Shown here: in pieces, positions 34,220 to 45,630 of the stretch
Layout: every line of letters begins with the position of its first letter
How positions within the stretch are numbered: the first letter of the stretch is position 1
Assembly (NCBI GenBank): GCA_030435675.1
Contig: CM059624.1
Location: 16,144,769-16,208,768, forward strand
Reading direction: 5' to 3'
DNA from: Steinernema hermaphroditum
Lineage: Eukaryota; Nematoda; Chromadorea; Rhabditida; Steinernematidae
Length of the DNA: 64,000 nt
Notes under the pieces: generated by a model
Seen by the model: the letters and a program-made list of their open reading frames with translations, nothing else
The model's database searches: none
Told to the model about the DNA's origin: nothing
Program-made: the position numbers and the translations under genes

Positions 34220-35864
34220 GGGCCGGTCATAGTTGCGGAAACAGTTTCCGGAAACAGTTTCCGCCATTGTAAAAACTGTTTCCGGAAACAGTTTCCCGCA
34301 AACTGTTTCCAGAGCCGGTCATAGTCCAAAAAACTGTTTCCGGAAACAGTTTGGCGAAACTGTTTCCGGAAACGGTTTCCGGGGCGGAAACTGTTTTCAA
34401 GCATGTTTGAAAACAGTTTTCTGTTTCCGGAAACAGTTTTGAATTCGCGGTGGGACCTGTTGTGCAGATTTGGTTTCTGAGTTACTGTGAGTGGTTTGAC
34501 GTTGTTTTTGGATGATTTCTGATTGTTTTGGCCGGTGATTTTGAATTTTAGGCAGTTATCACAAGAATGCCATGACGTTTGTCACCCTGGAGTGCTTGTC
34601 GACAGCATTTTCCGGAGCTGTCGCTTACTGAAACTTTCCGGACAGGTCTAATCCACGGTCATGCCATAGAAAGGTCTCCGAAAAAGTCGCTTGTTTTTGT
34701 CCCTTGTATTTGAGGAAGGGTAGAACCGTAGAATCAGTTCGATTTCGGCTTAATGTCACCAGCCCACCAGCGTTTTTATGACCGCGACTGTGGATGACCA
34801 TAGCCGTGCATTGTCCCACTTTCCCCGGAAACACACCAGGATTCGGGTGTATCTCGTTATCTCGCTGTCTTTTTTTGCGTTTTAATTAATTGCGTATTAA
34901 TTCAGTCCTGTTCAGGTGTTGTTCAATTATGCCGCTGTACGAAGCTCTCGAACGAAGAAAAGTCGGCGATTTCAGCGTTTTCAAGGCTGGCTGCAAAATT
35001 CACCGGATCGCTTCCGAAATGTACCGAGGCCAGCACGCGATGTGGACATTCTGCTCTCGGTTGAACGCGTGCGGTTCTGCGTTAGAAAAGGGGCGTCCGC
35101 AAGTAGCGAGATATAGTGCGCTGGGTCTAGTTCGACGATAAGTTACCAGAAGTTCGTGGAGATTCTGGAGGTGACCTGCCAGTCCAAATTTGTACGCTTC
35201 AACCGCCGCAGTTTCCTCCTGTTTCAGATTCTTCACAATCTTATCGTCGAATTGAACCCAGTACACTATATCAATAGCTTCTCACGCGCAAATAAAACTT
35301 GCACGCGTCCCTTTCCTATTGTAGAACCATGTGCCCTTGGCAGAAAGAAGAATTTCCAGGCCATGTGCCGATTTCGGTGAACTTCGAAACGGTCCAATCA
35401 ATCGAGTACCCGGCTATGTAGCGCCTTCTCGTCGTTTCACAGCTTCGTACAGCGCGTCATAGTTGTAAAATACCTGCACAGAACTGAATTAATACAGAAA
35501 ACGCAAAAAAAGACGAGCGACATAGTAAAATACACGCGAATCTAGTAGGTGATGCTTTAATTTTGTATCTGGTAGTAGCAAAAGCTGCGGAAGAGCGAGT
35601 TATCATAAGAGGCGTGTGGTGAAAATCACGAAAGTCACCAGAAAAAAAGTAAAAAGTAAAAAAAACTAGAATAAAATTACTTTCGAAAATGCTTTTTGAA
35701 AACTGTTTCCGGAAACTGTTTCCGGGTGGTCATAGTGCAAAACGCAACTATGACCGCGAAACTGTTTCCGCAAACCTGGAAACCGTTTCCGCGCCCCGGA
35801 AACAGTTTTCAAGCAAAATCCGGAAACTGTTTCCGGAAACCGTTTCCGGAACTATGACCGGGCC
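34220..35864. mobile_element. non-autonomous DNA element with palindromic terminal inverted repeats
   Basis: The left end GGGCCGGTCATAG and the inverted right end GGCCCGGTCATAG match at 12 of 13 bases. They are flanked by TTGAA (34215-34219) and TTGAG (35865-35869), a probable 5-bp target duplication with one change. Both ends (about 225 and 170 bp) are built from many copies of GGAAACNGTTTCC, including the perfect 18-bp palindrome ACTGTTTCCGGAAACAGT twice at the left. The GGTCATAG end motif also recurs inside each terminal block. No transposase is visible in the 1.25-kb interior. I infer a foldback or MITE-like element moved in trans. The transposase family is not clear. Confidence 0.75.
34910..35475. 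repeat. inner inverted repeat within the palindromic element
   Basis: 34910-35110 (+) and 35475-35290 (-) are diverged inverted copies. Both start CAA(T/C)TATG.CGC, continue TGTACGAAGCT, and encode related words (DVDILLSVERVRF / GLEILLSAKGTWF, then RKG--AS). The spacer reads KIVKNLKQEETAAVEAYKF on the minus strand. I infer a captured host or transposon gene fragment duplicated head to head. The parent is not recognised. Confidence 0.5.
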
Positions 35865-36317
35865 TTGAGGGTTATCGGTTTTTTTTTTCGGATCGCTAGC
35901 TTAAGTTCGTCTCCATACAGGGCGTCTAGAAGTCACAGAATTCTAGACAGCGATCTTCGAAGACACCGTGAGACCGGTCGGAATCGGAAAAATGCAGGCG
36001 AGAAGCAAAGCAAACCGATCGGTCTCACCATTGAACGCTCTCTTCGACCTTGCAGTTTGTAGACTCTCCGGACTTCTGCCTAGTAGACGCCTTGTTTGTC
36101 TACGTTTGTTTGTCTGACTCGTTGATTACCTACACTGAAGCGGAAAAGGCTTACTTTCAGAAGTCGTCGTTGAAGGAGAAGGCAACACTGAATTTTGTAG
36201 ACGTAAATTGTTTGTCCATCTGTCTGCCTGCACGCGTTTCTCGTCTCGTTTGATCGCCTTTTATCAGCGAATTCCCGTCTGCATTTCTCAATCGTGTCTA
36301 CCGTTTCAGGCGCACAC

Positions 36318-36953
36318 ATGAAAGAAGAGCATCGATGCCGAACCATTGCGAATTTTGCGAATATCAAGGAGAACGATGACGCCGACGTGTGGAGAATGAA
36401 GTACGAAGCACTGCTAAAGAACTACGAGCAGATCCGCGCGAAGAACGCTGAAATGGAAGAGAGGTTCCTGCATGTCGTCGAGAAGGTGGAAGGGGAGAAA
36501 CAGCAGCTGGCCGAAGAAATCGATCACCTTGTGCACCGCGTCGAAAAGCTGACCGAGAAGAATAGAAAGCTCGAAGAGGAATGCGTGAGTCTTTCTGGTT
36601 AATCAGTACCTTTATTCAACATTGTTTAGAGCAGATACAAGTCGGACTGCGCGACCGCCGTGAGGCTGTTGAGGAATCAACAAGGGGAATATGATGACGA
36701 GCCAGGCGAGGCAAAAAGAAAGTCAAGAAGCAGTGAAAGGTGAATGCACTGTTATGAATCTGCCGAAAATCGGCAGGATTAAATAGGGACGATAGGATGT
36801 GAGGGAACGTAATTTGGCAGATAGCATGTGTTGTAATTGAAATTTATCTCAAAATATCTAATGATCTTTCATTTTAGCACTGCCCGGCCGACGTTCGTCG
36901 AGGACAACTCCCGGACGACCCTGTTCGGCTTCTCCGGTGTCTTTATCGTTTGA
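36318..36953 (+). CDS. 150-residue coiled-coil protein
   Basis: Exons 36318-36584, 36630-36739 and 36878-36953 join in phase. Residues 24-110 form one heptad-rich coiled coil (KYEALLKNYEQIRAKNAEME, then EEIDHLVHRVEKLTEKNRKL). A Ser/Arg-rich linker follows, and then a conserved-looking end, PTFVEDNSRTTLFGFSGVFIV. The start follows TTTCAG by seven bases, which fits trans-splicing. I do not recognise the family; a tight-junction or scaffold adaptor is conceivable but not shown. The endonuclease G gene starts 222 bp downstream on the same strand, so the two may share a transcript. Confidence 0.7.
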
Positions 36954-37175
36954 AAATCTCAATAGCGTGTACTATATCACAATGTCTGTCTTTCACTGAT
37001 TTGTACCACCATATCGTCAAGCATTATGTGTTTCTCTATACAGGTAACAGAGTAAAAGAGTTTTATTGTCGTTGTGATTCTACTTGCTTCGCTTATGAGC
37101 GCTTCCTGATTGCGTGGATACTTTGCGATACTGTTACAATCAAGCTATATTCCTGCTGCAGGTTCGCGCCTTACG

Positions 37176-38296
37176 ATGATCGGACGACTCGGCCGGATTG
37201 GAGGCGCTGGCGCCATCGCCGCTGGAGCATTTAGCGCTGGCAGCTCATTCAGCGACTGGAAGGACTCCATCATGCCGTACCGCTTCGCCGACGCTACTGT
37301 TGCTCCAGCGAGACCATCGGCAGTGGCCACGGCCGACACCCCGGGTCTGGCACCTTCGCGTGTGTCCGAAATCATGCGCTTTGGCTATCCGGGTTTCGAT
37401 AATCTCCGCACCTTCGAGGACTTTGTCGTCTCTTACGATCGTAAAACGCGGACCGCTCACTGGGTCTTCGAGCACTTGGCGCCCGAGCGGATGATCTACG
37501 ATCCATCGGTGGACCGTTCCAAGTGCCAGTTTCGACCCGATGAGTCCATGCACCCCTATTTCAGGTCTCTCAATGAAGATTACAAGGTAATTTGAAAAGA
37601 TGGTTGGTCGAATGGCGGTGAATCTTTGTGTTTAGGGCAGTGGGTACGACCGTGGACATCTTGCAGCCGCTGGAAATCACCGGAAAACGCAGCTGTCGGT
37701 GGACCAGACGTTCTTCCTGAGTAACATGAGTCCGCAGGTTGGAAGAGGGTTCAATAGGTGAGTCTGTGGCTTCCGAAATGATGTCTTAAGGTAGATCACC
37801 GCAGTCCCAAGATTCACAAGTATTTTAGATCAGATTACCCGATAATCATATCCTTTCTTCTCGTTTCAGAGACAAATGGAACGAATTGGAGAAGCGCATG
37901 AGACATCACGCGAAGAAGAATCCTAACGTTTACGTCTGCACCGGACCCCTTTACCTGCCTTATCAGGAGAGCGACGGCTGCAAGTACGTGAAGTACAAGG
38001 TCATCGGCAAAAGCCATGTCGCCGTGCCCACTCACTTCTTCAAGGTGTGCCTAATTGAAAAAGCTCCGCATCAGTATCACCTTGAGGCGTACGTGATGCC
38101 CAACCAAGTAGGACGATCTTCAATGGCACGTGATATCAAATATTCGCTTTAGGTTATCCCTGATGAAACGCCTTTGGATAGTTTTATGGTTCCGCTGGAT
38201 TCAATCGAACGTGCTGCCGGGTTCCTGATCTTCGAGAAGGTGCCGAAGAATGAGCTTAAGATGATCAACGGGAAGAAAGCTGGAGGGTTATGGTGA
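37176..38296 (+). CDS. cps-6: endonuclease G, mitochondrial nuclease (cps-6-like)
   Basis: This DNA/RNA non-specific endonuclease lies in the mitochondrial intermembrane space. In C. elegans it degrades DNA in apoptosis and removes paternal mitochondria. Exons 37176-37586, 37636-37757, 37870-38107 and 38153-38296 join in phase to 304 residues. Seen: a glycine/alanine-rich hydrophobic N-terminus (MIGRLGRIGGAGAIAAGAF) fit for import, RFGYPGFDNLRTFEDFVVSY, the catalytic GYDRGHLAAAGNHR with the DRGH motif, and FFLSNMSPQVGRGFNRDKW with the metal-binding asparagine. The C-terminal domain has VYVCTGPLYLP and VPTHFFKV. The length matches the worm protein (about 308). All key residues that I can identify are present. 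Confidence 0.95.
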
Positions 38297-38746
38297 TTCG
38301 AGTTTTATTTTGTAGGTTGTTAATGAATTTTGTTGTTGTTAAAGGTTGCGGCAGGTGTAGCGAAGACCTAGTGGCTTAAACTCTGGATCACATGGGTGAG
38401 GCTTGCTTGTACAAACCTTCGGATAGAGCTGACAAAGGCCTATTATTCGAGGGTTTTTCTTGCTGCAATTTCGTTGTTTCTGAACGCGCTGTTGTACTTT
38501 TTTTTATTCGACCAGGGCGTTAAAGGACAACTGTGTGAGATGGTACGCATAACGTGCCGCGCAATATCTACGAACTTCGGAAGTTTAGCCGTCTCTCGCC
38601 CAGTGGAATGCCGAGTATTCACTCATTGACCTTATAATGACATCTTCTAGACTGTAGTCTGCCAGACATGAACTGCAGAACCAGACAGAGAGTTCACAAG
38701 TGACAAGACTCATTTCTATCGTCTGATCTCAAAGAAGTGGTCGAAA

Positions 38747-39554
38747 ATGCATTTGCTGAGTGTGATCTTCATCTTTCTTCTGTGTCCGATCGGTTTTGCC
38801 GAAGAATCTCTGCAAATCGGTTAGTGAGGCCAAGTTCAATTTTTATTTATATTGTATTTCAGAAAACATCGTTTCTTCGACAATGACTACCGATAAAGTA
38901 ATTTCCAATTCATCGAACGGTTCGTCAGTCGTTGTGAACCAGTGAATGAATGTAAAATTTCAGATAATTCCACGTCCACTCCTATTCTGATGAATCTTTC
39001 CGGGTTGAATATAACGCCGACGCCAGAGAATGGTTCCAGTGTCGCGCACCATGAATTAACAAAGGAAATGAGCGGTGTAATGCCCGAACGCACGATTTCA
39101 ACAGAGTCGACAGCGGCTCAGACTTCAAATGAATCTTCGAATGGTTCAGAAGCCGCAACGGCGGAAATTTCATCAGCAGCCTCTTCGCCTGCGACGAAAC
39201 CGACTTCAACATCTTCTCCTTCTACGACGACTTCTGTAACATCGGCGAGTAAATCTTCTCCGCCTGTTCCAGAACTATTTCAACTCCCAGCCGATCCTTC
39301 AACGCCTTCGGTTCCAGTGGCACTCAATTCTGCAGTGGAAGCAAATCGAACACCTTCCTACATTCATCATGAACTCGGACCGAAGCCGCAGAAACCGAGT
39401 AAGTGCAGGTTCCTATGTGGATTGAATAAAGTGTTCATTTTCAGAGCCGAACAAGCGATTTGTTGCTATTTTTGTCCTTGCGATTGGGATAGCGCTGGTG
39501 TCGGCGGTGTTCTTCACCCTTTCGCTCTTCAAATTGCTCTGCCCAGTGACATAG
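38747..39554 (+). CDS. mucin-like type I membrane protein
   Basis: Exons 38747-38819, 38863-38919, 38964-39398 and 39445-39554 give 224 residues. The protein starts with a signal peptide (MHLLSVIFIFLLCPIGFAEE). A Ser/Thr/Pro/Glu-rich ectodomain of about 150 residues follows, likely heavily O-glycosylated and with several N-X-S/T sites (for example NSS, NGS, NST, NLS, NIT). One transmembrane span is near the end (RFVAIFVLAIGIALVSAVFF), followed by a tail of about 12 residues. The donor of the second intron (GTTCGTC) is weak; a stronger GTGAATG donor leaves a stop codon in frame, so I chose the weak one. An AATAAA lies about 57 bp after the stop. A surface coat or adhesion role is a guess from composition. 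Confidence 0.65.
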
Positions 39555-39962
39555 GAACGCAATACATATATAATCATCATCACGTTTTATTTACCCTTCA
39601 TCAATATATTGAATAAACTTTTCACAAGAACGCTTTGCTTTAAAGCTACAACATAACATCAGTCAATCTAAACAGGAAATGCTTCTGAGAAGCCAATAAC
39701 AGATCAGGCCGTGGCTGTTGGCTCCGCTAGCGTAATCACAGTGGCGCTGCTGGAGTTCATAACCGGAATACTGTTGTTCGGATTGCCATTCCGTGGGTAG
39801 AATCCGCTTTGCAGGTGTGTGGGACTACAATAAACGACATAAAACCGAAACAGATCATGAACCTACTCATTGACATTGACCTTTGACTGAAGCCGCGCGT
39901 GAACACCGATGGCTTTGTGGTACCTGAAAGCGGTCAATCGTTGCGGGAAAGAGCTGCAGAAC

Positions 39963-42465
39963 CTACTCCTTCATATCTGAACCGAACTGGTCAAGGAAGT
40001 CTAGTTTGTTCTGCGAAAATTTCAGCCTATTCTGGAAGTTCAAATCGCTATCGATGGCAGTATCGAGAGCCTTGATTACTGCTTCTTCATTGAGCGGCTG
40101 GTGGGAGTAGGCTAAATCAACGAGCGCCGAGTATAGACGCGCATTTCTCTAAAAATAGCACCATCAACATTCTGTATGAGGTCTATAGAGCCTTGTCAAC
40201 TGAGAAGGGATTCCCAAATAACATTTTTTCTCTTTCCAAGACCGTTATAATGTTATGACATACCCTGTCTGTAGTAATCGCATCCCTTAGCACTTTCTCA
40301 GCTAGCCGCAGATCGTTTCTGATCTAAAGCATCACGTTTAGAAAGCAGCATTGAAACGATGGATTCACCTTAGCATGGAAGTTGGCTAAACGCATTGCGT
40401 AAAACGATGTAACTTCTCTAGGAGCCGACGAATTGTGAATGAGCTTCTCATAGCGCAAAATGATGTCACCATATTCGCCACCCTTCTTCTTCGCTTGTCG
40501 ATAGTCGATGGCGAGCAGACGTGACTCTACAGCGACGAAGTTCGGCTGCCGTCGATCGAACCTGTACAACACTTCTACCGCCTCACTGGGATTGCCTGAA
40601 AGACGAAAGCTCCATTGAGGAGGAGAATAGGAAAGATTTCTTTGGAGCGAAAAGAGACAGATCAACCGCTTATCTTTTGGAAATAGACAAAATAACTGCA
40701 AGTCTTTTGATGGTCCATCCAGATGACAGACAGACAGAAGATAACATTCCATGACCCGACACCCCCAAAATGAAACTTTTGTGAGAGGCTCGTTGTTTCC
40801 GATTTTGCTAATCTAACAGCAGAAGCGATCAAAAGTATCACGTTGTATTGTATCACTACCGTACCCTGTCGTTCTTCAAAGGCACTATAGGCGAGGTGGA
40901 CGTTGACTTGACGTGGCACATGCATGATGGCTCGCTTGAATGTTTCGCGAATCTTCGAAATGTTCTCAGGATCGTAAGCGATTAAGTAGTTCGTGTACTG
41001 AAAAGCAAGAATTATACCGGTCCTCGATAGCTTCTTTGGAGAGAAATATAACGGTTAACAGCATACCTTAGTCCAGAAGTGATCGTAGAGGGCGCAGGAC
41101 ACAACGCAGCGCTCGAAGAGGACGTCGACGTTCTTGTGAGGTAGCTTGTGGCAGGACATCTCGTAGTCAAGATACTGATCCCAGACCTTCAGTTCGCTAC
41201 TCTCAAGCGCGGTCACGTGAAAGTAAGGTCGTTTAATCTGTGAACAATAACACGTTAACATGCAAGGGACCGATGTTTGTATTACCGCTGTTTCATAGGC
41301 CCACCGCTCTTGAATCTGGAGTTGGTTCTTTTCGATCTTCTCAGTGCGTGCTTCTACAATTGCTTGTTGGAAGAGTTGAAGACCTCCTGGAGTGAACTAA
41401 ACAATCACAATCAATGGTTTATGATAACAGGGAACGCGATTTACATTCTTCTCGCCGTCAAAGAGCGGAACTTCAGGTGCTTTCGCCTGTATGCTCTCAC
41501 AGATGTCTTCAAATTCCTTCGCGCTCAACGTTTCTTTCGGGTTAGTAGTGGCGACGAACTGGCGAAACCTGAAAAATTGTACTTTAAAAGAAACTCACAG
41601 AGCGCTATCTGTTTCGGGGATATGCAACCAAAGTAGAATAGCGCATTGAACTTCTACTTACCTATCGACATTTTGGCCAAACTGGAACGTCGGCGTACTG
41701 AGCAACTGATCGTATAGTGTCATAACATTCCTAAGTTCACCGTTGGCGCCTTCCCACATCATATATTCTTCCCAAAGCTTGTCGGACCGAAAATCCCGTC
41801 CAGACGCGTCGATGGCGCGCTGATAAACCTTGCGGATCTTGTTGATGTCATCACTCGATTCGTTGTAGTGTTGGCGTAGAAAGGCAGCGTATGCAATCCA
41901 CAAGTCCGACGAAATTCCAATAATTTCAACGCCCTTTTCGTAGACTTCCTGCGCTCGCGAGTAGTTCTCGTTGCGCCGCTCCATTTCTGCGTATTTCCGC
42001 CAATAGCCGTAACAGAAAGGATAGTTCTCGAAGAAGATCTTAAACGCATCGCGTGCGGAGCGGAGGTCGTTCTGAAATATGCTTGACATGGTTTGAACGG
42101 GCTTAGATAACTTACTGCCTGCTCGACGCAGCTCAACAACGCCATCCATGCCTTGAAATCGGATCGATCTCTATTGACTGCCCTCCAGCAATCCCGGATC
42201 ATGTCATTTCCGTAGTCGGAGCTGTTGCTTAAAAAATTTGCCCGTAAATCTCCACTGTAAAACCGCAAACCCACCTGCGACTGCGTCTTCTTCTCCGCGG
42301 AGGCGGACTACGACTTGACGAAATGCTCCGCGAGCGCTTGTAGCTACGATCGCGACTCCGGCTTCTGCTCCGCCTGGAGGGGCGTCGGTCACGACTGCTG
42401 CTCCGGCGTCGCCGACGCTCGCTTCGGTCGGGGCTACGGCTTCGCGATCGAGAGGAACGTCCCAT
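39963..42465 (-). CDS. prp39: PRP39-like U1 snRNP splicing factor (HAT repeats)
   Basis: PRP39 is a HAT-repeat dimer that links U1 snRNP to the 5' splice site. Ten exons (42465-42275, 42227-42116, 42071-41662, 41568-41445, 41396-41286, 41237-41067, 40997-40865, 40595-40369, 40323-40264, 40148-39963) join in phase to 574 residues. Seen: HAT-type words AFKIFFENYPFCYGYWRKY, DFRSDKLWEEYMMWE, IKRPYFHVTALESSELKVW and FERCVVSCALYDHFW, all close to PRPF39. Residues 3-63 are almost entirely Arg/Ser, an RS domain placed before the first HAT repeat. A TTTCAG two bases before the ATG marks a trans-splice site. Human PRPF39 is longer (about 669), mostly in its ends. Confidence 0.9.
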
Positions 42466-43429
42466 GTCTGAAATCACGCGTCGTTTAGATCCACGTGACG
42501 TCACGAGGTTCCACGCACACATAGAAAACGAGCGAAAACATTTAATAACGCCATGGACATTGCCATGAAAGTAATACCATGCTCGCGGGAGGCGACGTCA
42601 CGCATATCGTCGTGGGACCACCTTTAACAATTACCACCTGTGATCGTCCATGGCCTGGTCCTTTTAAAGTCGCCACTGTGAAAACGTATCAAGTATTTGC
42701 TGCAATGCTTTGTCTTCGTGTGTACGAAAGCCACAGAGACATCTTAAAACAGAAAAAGGCGAAAATTAACGAGAGATACCCCCGAAAAAAACAGAAGAGA
42801 GGACACCCGAGAGCGGAACACTGCCTGAGTACTTCGGCGTCCATACACCCCTTCTGGTTCGCTAAAATTATCTGAATGGGATGAGCCTGCATGGTAGGCA
42901 AATGAACTATAGGCCATAAGCTGTGAATCCGCAACGTTATTTATTGCCATTTTGAAGATGACGTCATCAAGGGACAGCTTTTTTCTTGCCATTGCGATAT
43001 TGATCGAATCTGTAACGCATCACTCGTATGCCCCTGTTCAACTTCGTTTTGATGAAACGGATATACTTCCTCTTCTTTCTTGTCAGCGATCTGTGTTTAT
43101 CCCTGATCATCCAAATTTCGCGCTTCGCGGTCATGAGTTCGATTTGACCTAAATCGTTTTCAATTCTTTGACCTAAATCGAGCCATCTTCTAACACATTG
43201 ATCGTATTTCAGAACGATCTTCGTTCTCAACGATGTAGTCGACGATTCAAAGCTTGTTTTACAAATAAATGTAAGCCAGTTTAATATGCAAATTATACAC
43301 GAAAAATTCACTTTTCCAATAAGAACGCGATGCAACGTGATGTTATGGGTTTTGCTCATGTAAAAACATCTTTTAATTTTATTTCTAATATTTCTAATTT
43401 TCTAAAGTTCCGAATTTGGCAGAATGAAC

Positions 43430-44195
43430 CTCTTACACACGAAAACCGCCCTATCGCCATCAGCCTACGGAAAAATACAACAAAACTAAAACTACTTGAA
43501 AGATTCCGTCGAAATTCAAAGTCATTTCAATCCATAACCCCAATCCATAAATTCGGATTTTTTCATTTAAAATGCAATTTTTACGTTCAATTGTACTGAT
43601 TGCATAAGTTGTTGATTGAATTTTCTACAACAGATTCAAAAAGGGAACGCAGTGCGTTCGCTCGTGGGGTTGTGCGTTTTTTTACGGCTGGCAAGGTGTC
43701 AAGGTTCCGCTGTCACCACGTCTTGAGCCCGGAAGCTAAAGGAAATTTCATTTCTGGAAGAACTAAGTAACCTCTTCCTCACGAAACCCAATGAGTGTCC
43801 TTTCGCAATTAGCCTACGGCAAACGCGACAAAACAGCATGAAACCATGATAACTGTTTAGAATTCCAGCTTGGAAGCTGAACGCTGAACGTTTGTATAAT
43901 ATCTCATCGCTTACTCGCCTCGATTCGATCGTTCTCGAACCATTCCAGCAAAGATATCGAAACCCGGAAGTGATTAGTCCGATCAGTGAATGTTTACAAT
44001 CACGTGCGTCAGTGTATGCTGCAAGGCTGCAGAGGTGTATGGTTAATGCACAGCGCGTCTTGAGCGTGGAAGCCAAAGGAAACTTTTCCGAATTTCTGGC
44101 AGAACCGAGTAGCGAAACCGACCGAATGTCCTTTCACCATTAGCCTATGGTAAATACGACAAAACAACGTGAACATATAGTAACTGTTTAGAATT
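43430..44195. repeat. diverged tandem repeats next to the tRNA duplication
   Basis: Two copies at about 43700-43870 and 44040-44195 share CGTCTTGAGC, GAAGC(T/C)AAAGGAAA, GTCCTTTC and TTAGCCTA(C/T)GG. They also share CGACAAAACA and TAACTGTTTAGAATTC. A third, weaker copy lies at 43430-43500 (CAGCCTACGGAAAAATACAACAA). The spacing of about 340 bp suggests old tandem duplication. No function is visible. Confidence 0.6.
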
Positions 44196-44439
44196 CGACT
44201 CGGTCGTCCTTCATTTCCCTTCCCATTTCCTTCATTTCCTTGAAGGCTTTCAATAAAGCCCTGTTGATATTTTCGAGTGTCTTGAGTACATTAGGGTCTC
44301 CTCTCCTCAGGTCTCCGGACAGTCGTTTCATTTCAAATTCGATTTCGTTATTTCTATAATTTATAACTGTTATATCAGTGTTCCTATATGAGTTTATAGC
44401 AGTGCCTACTTCCCATTGTCTAACATTCCCCCACTTCAT
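44188..44439 (-). CDS. possible 83-residue helical protein
   Basis: An ATG-started frame ends in a charged helix (LENINRALLKAFKEMKEMGR). It has no signal peptide, motif or spliced neighbour. Its composition is more protein-like than that of the surrounding frames, but it overlaps the end of a tandem repeat and may be a fragment. Confidence 0.25.
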   Translation of the reverse strand: MKWGNVRQWEVGTAINSYRNTDITVINYRNNEIEFEMKRLSGDLRRGDPNVLKTLENINRALLKAFKEMKEMGREMKDDRVEF

Positions 44440-44494
44440 CGAATAAAGCTATTAGCAGCAACGCAGAGCAACCTCTACTATACTGAAGCCGGTG

Positions 44495-45245
44495 GGAAGC
44501 TGTGCTCGACTGTTTGTCGTTCCGCGAGAGATGCATGTGTTTGAACATAGTGACTTTCTGGTTTATTCCCCCAGAAATATCAATCATGTCATTTTCCGAG
44601 GAGCTATAAATCTTGAACGGAGATATGCCATTATCTTTTCATCGGTCCCTTTGGTAGTCATGGTAGATATGCCTATCATCTCACAAATTGGTGTTCTTTG
44701 ACGCACGAACGTTTCGAAACTGATAGCAACCGAGACGGAGAGCGGAAGAACCAAAACCAAGAACGATCGCCCACTTATCGCATTCGGGGTACCTCATTGT
44801 TGTCAAAGATAAAGTTGGAGAAATAAACTATGCTTAAAGACAATTAAAAAAGGATGCCTCATGCTGGAATCGAACCAGCGACCTTCTGTTTACTAGACAG
44901 ACGCTCTGCCCCTGAGCCAATGAGGCGCGATTCGATCGTTCCCATACATGTTATATGACCAACAGCTATTTCGGAAATTTAACTCCTCTTCGTAATCGCT
45001 AAATATATCCCATCTGAAACCAGTAAATAAAAGAAAGAAAACAAAAGCTAAAAAAAACAAGTAACAGGTCATAAATTACTTGAGAGGAGGACATGTGCAA
45101 TTTTCCACTCGAGACCACATCGAGCGAAATTTTGCGGGAACGTCAACGAGTTGCTTGCTGACTCTCTCGCGAGAAACATTTCTCTTTTCTGTTTCTCTCT
45201 TGTTTCTACTTCTTCAGAGACGCCTTTTCAGTTCTTTTTGTTTCT
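44495..45245 (+). repeat. inverted duplication, left arm (contains a tRNA-Thr gene)
   Basis: The arm is repeated in opposite orientation at about 63015-63745. From about 44497 to 45025 the two arms look identical or nearly so. Beyond that, to about 45245, they are recognisably related but diverged, with shared CGCAAAATTTCGCTCGAT and TTTCTCGCGAGAGAGTCAGC in the reverse sense. A 69-codon frame at 44492 is shared by both arms and has no recognised function. Confidence 0.85.
44856..44926 (-). tRNA. tRNA-Thr (anticodon AGU)
   Basis: A 71-nt cloverleaf without intron: acceptor GCCTCAT/ATGAGGC, D arm GCTC/GAGC, anticodon arm TCTGT-CTAGTAA-ACAGA with anticodon AGT, and T arm GCTGG-TTCGATT-CCAGC. All stems pair. 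A T-rich tract follows the 3' end on the minus strand (the AAAAAAGG read on plus), suited to polymerase III termination. Confidence 0.93.
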
Positions 45246-45630
45246 CACGAGAAACGTTTCTCTCTTCTGTTTCTCGTTTCTTTTCAGTTTTTTCAATTAA
45301 AAATTTTTTTGTCAAACTATAAAACAAATAGCTCTGTTTCACAATACGTCGTGAATCAGGAAATGTCTCTATCTGGACAGTCATATCTTTCTCTTCTTTT
45401 TTTCATTTTACCTTGTCTAGCAGGTAGATTATGTTTAGTCTAGGCCATATCTCTTACGAGATGCAATGCAATTGTCTATCCACTGTTTAGACGGTCCTGT
45501 TTGCTGTCTTTTTTTTTGTTTTCGGTGTTATTCGATCTCGCTTGTACGGCTCAGTTTGAATATCTGCCATTGTGGCGCTTATCGTGAAATTTTTTTATTT
45601 ACATTTCTATCTGTGTTTTCAGGGAAGACC

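Noticed and set aside
34220..34445. Repeated palindromes suggesting a CRISPR array
   Set aside because: Units are irregularly spaced, self-complementary and inverted at the other end of the element. The window is eukaryotic.
42744..43359. Minus-strand frames of 82 and 130 codons
   Set aside because: They overlap in different frames, lack motifs and are Lys/Arg/Ile-rich as expected from AT-rich noise.
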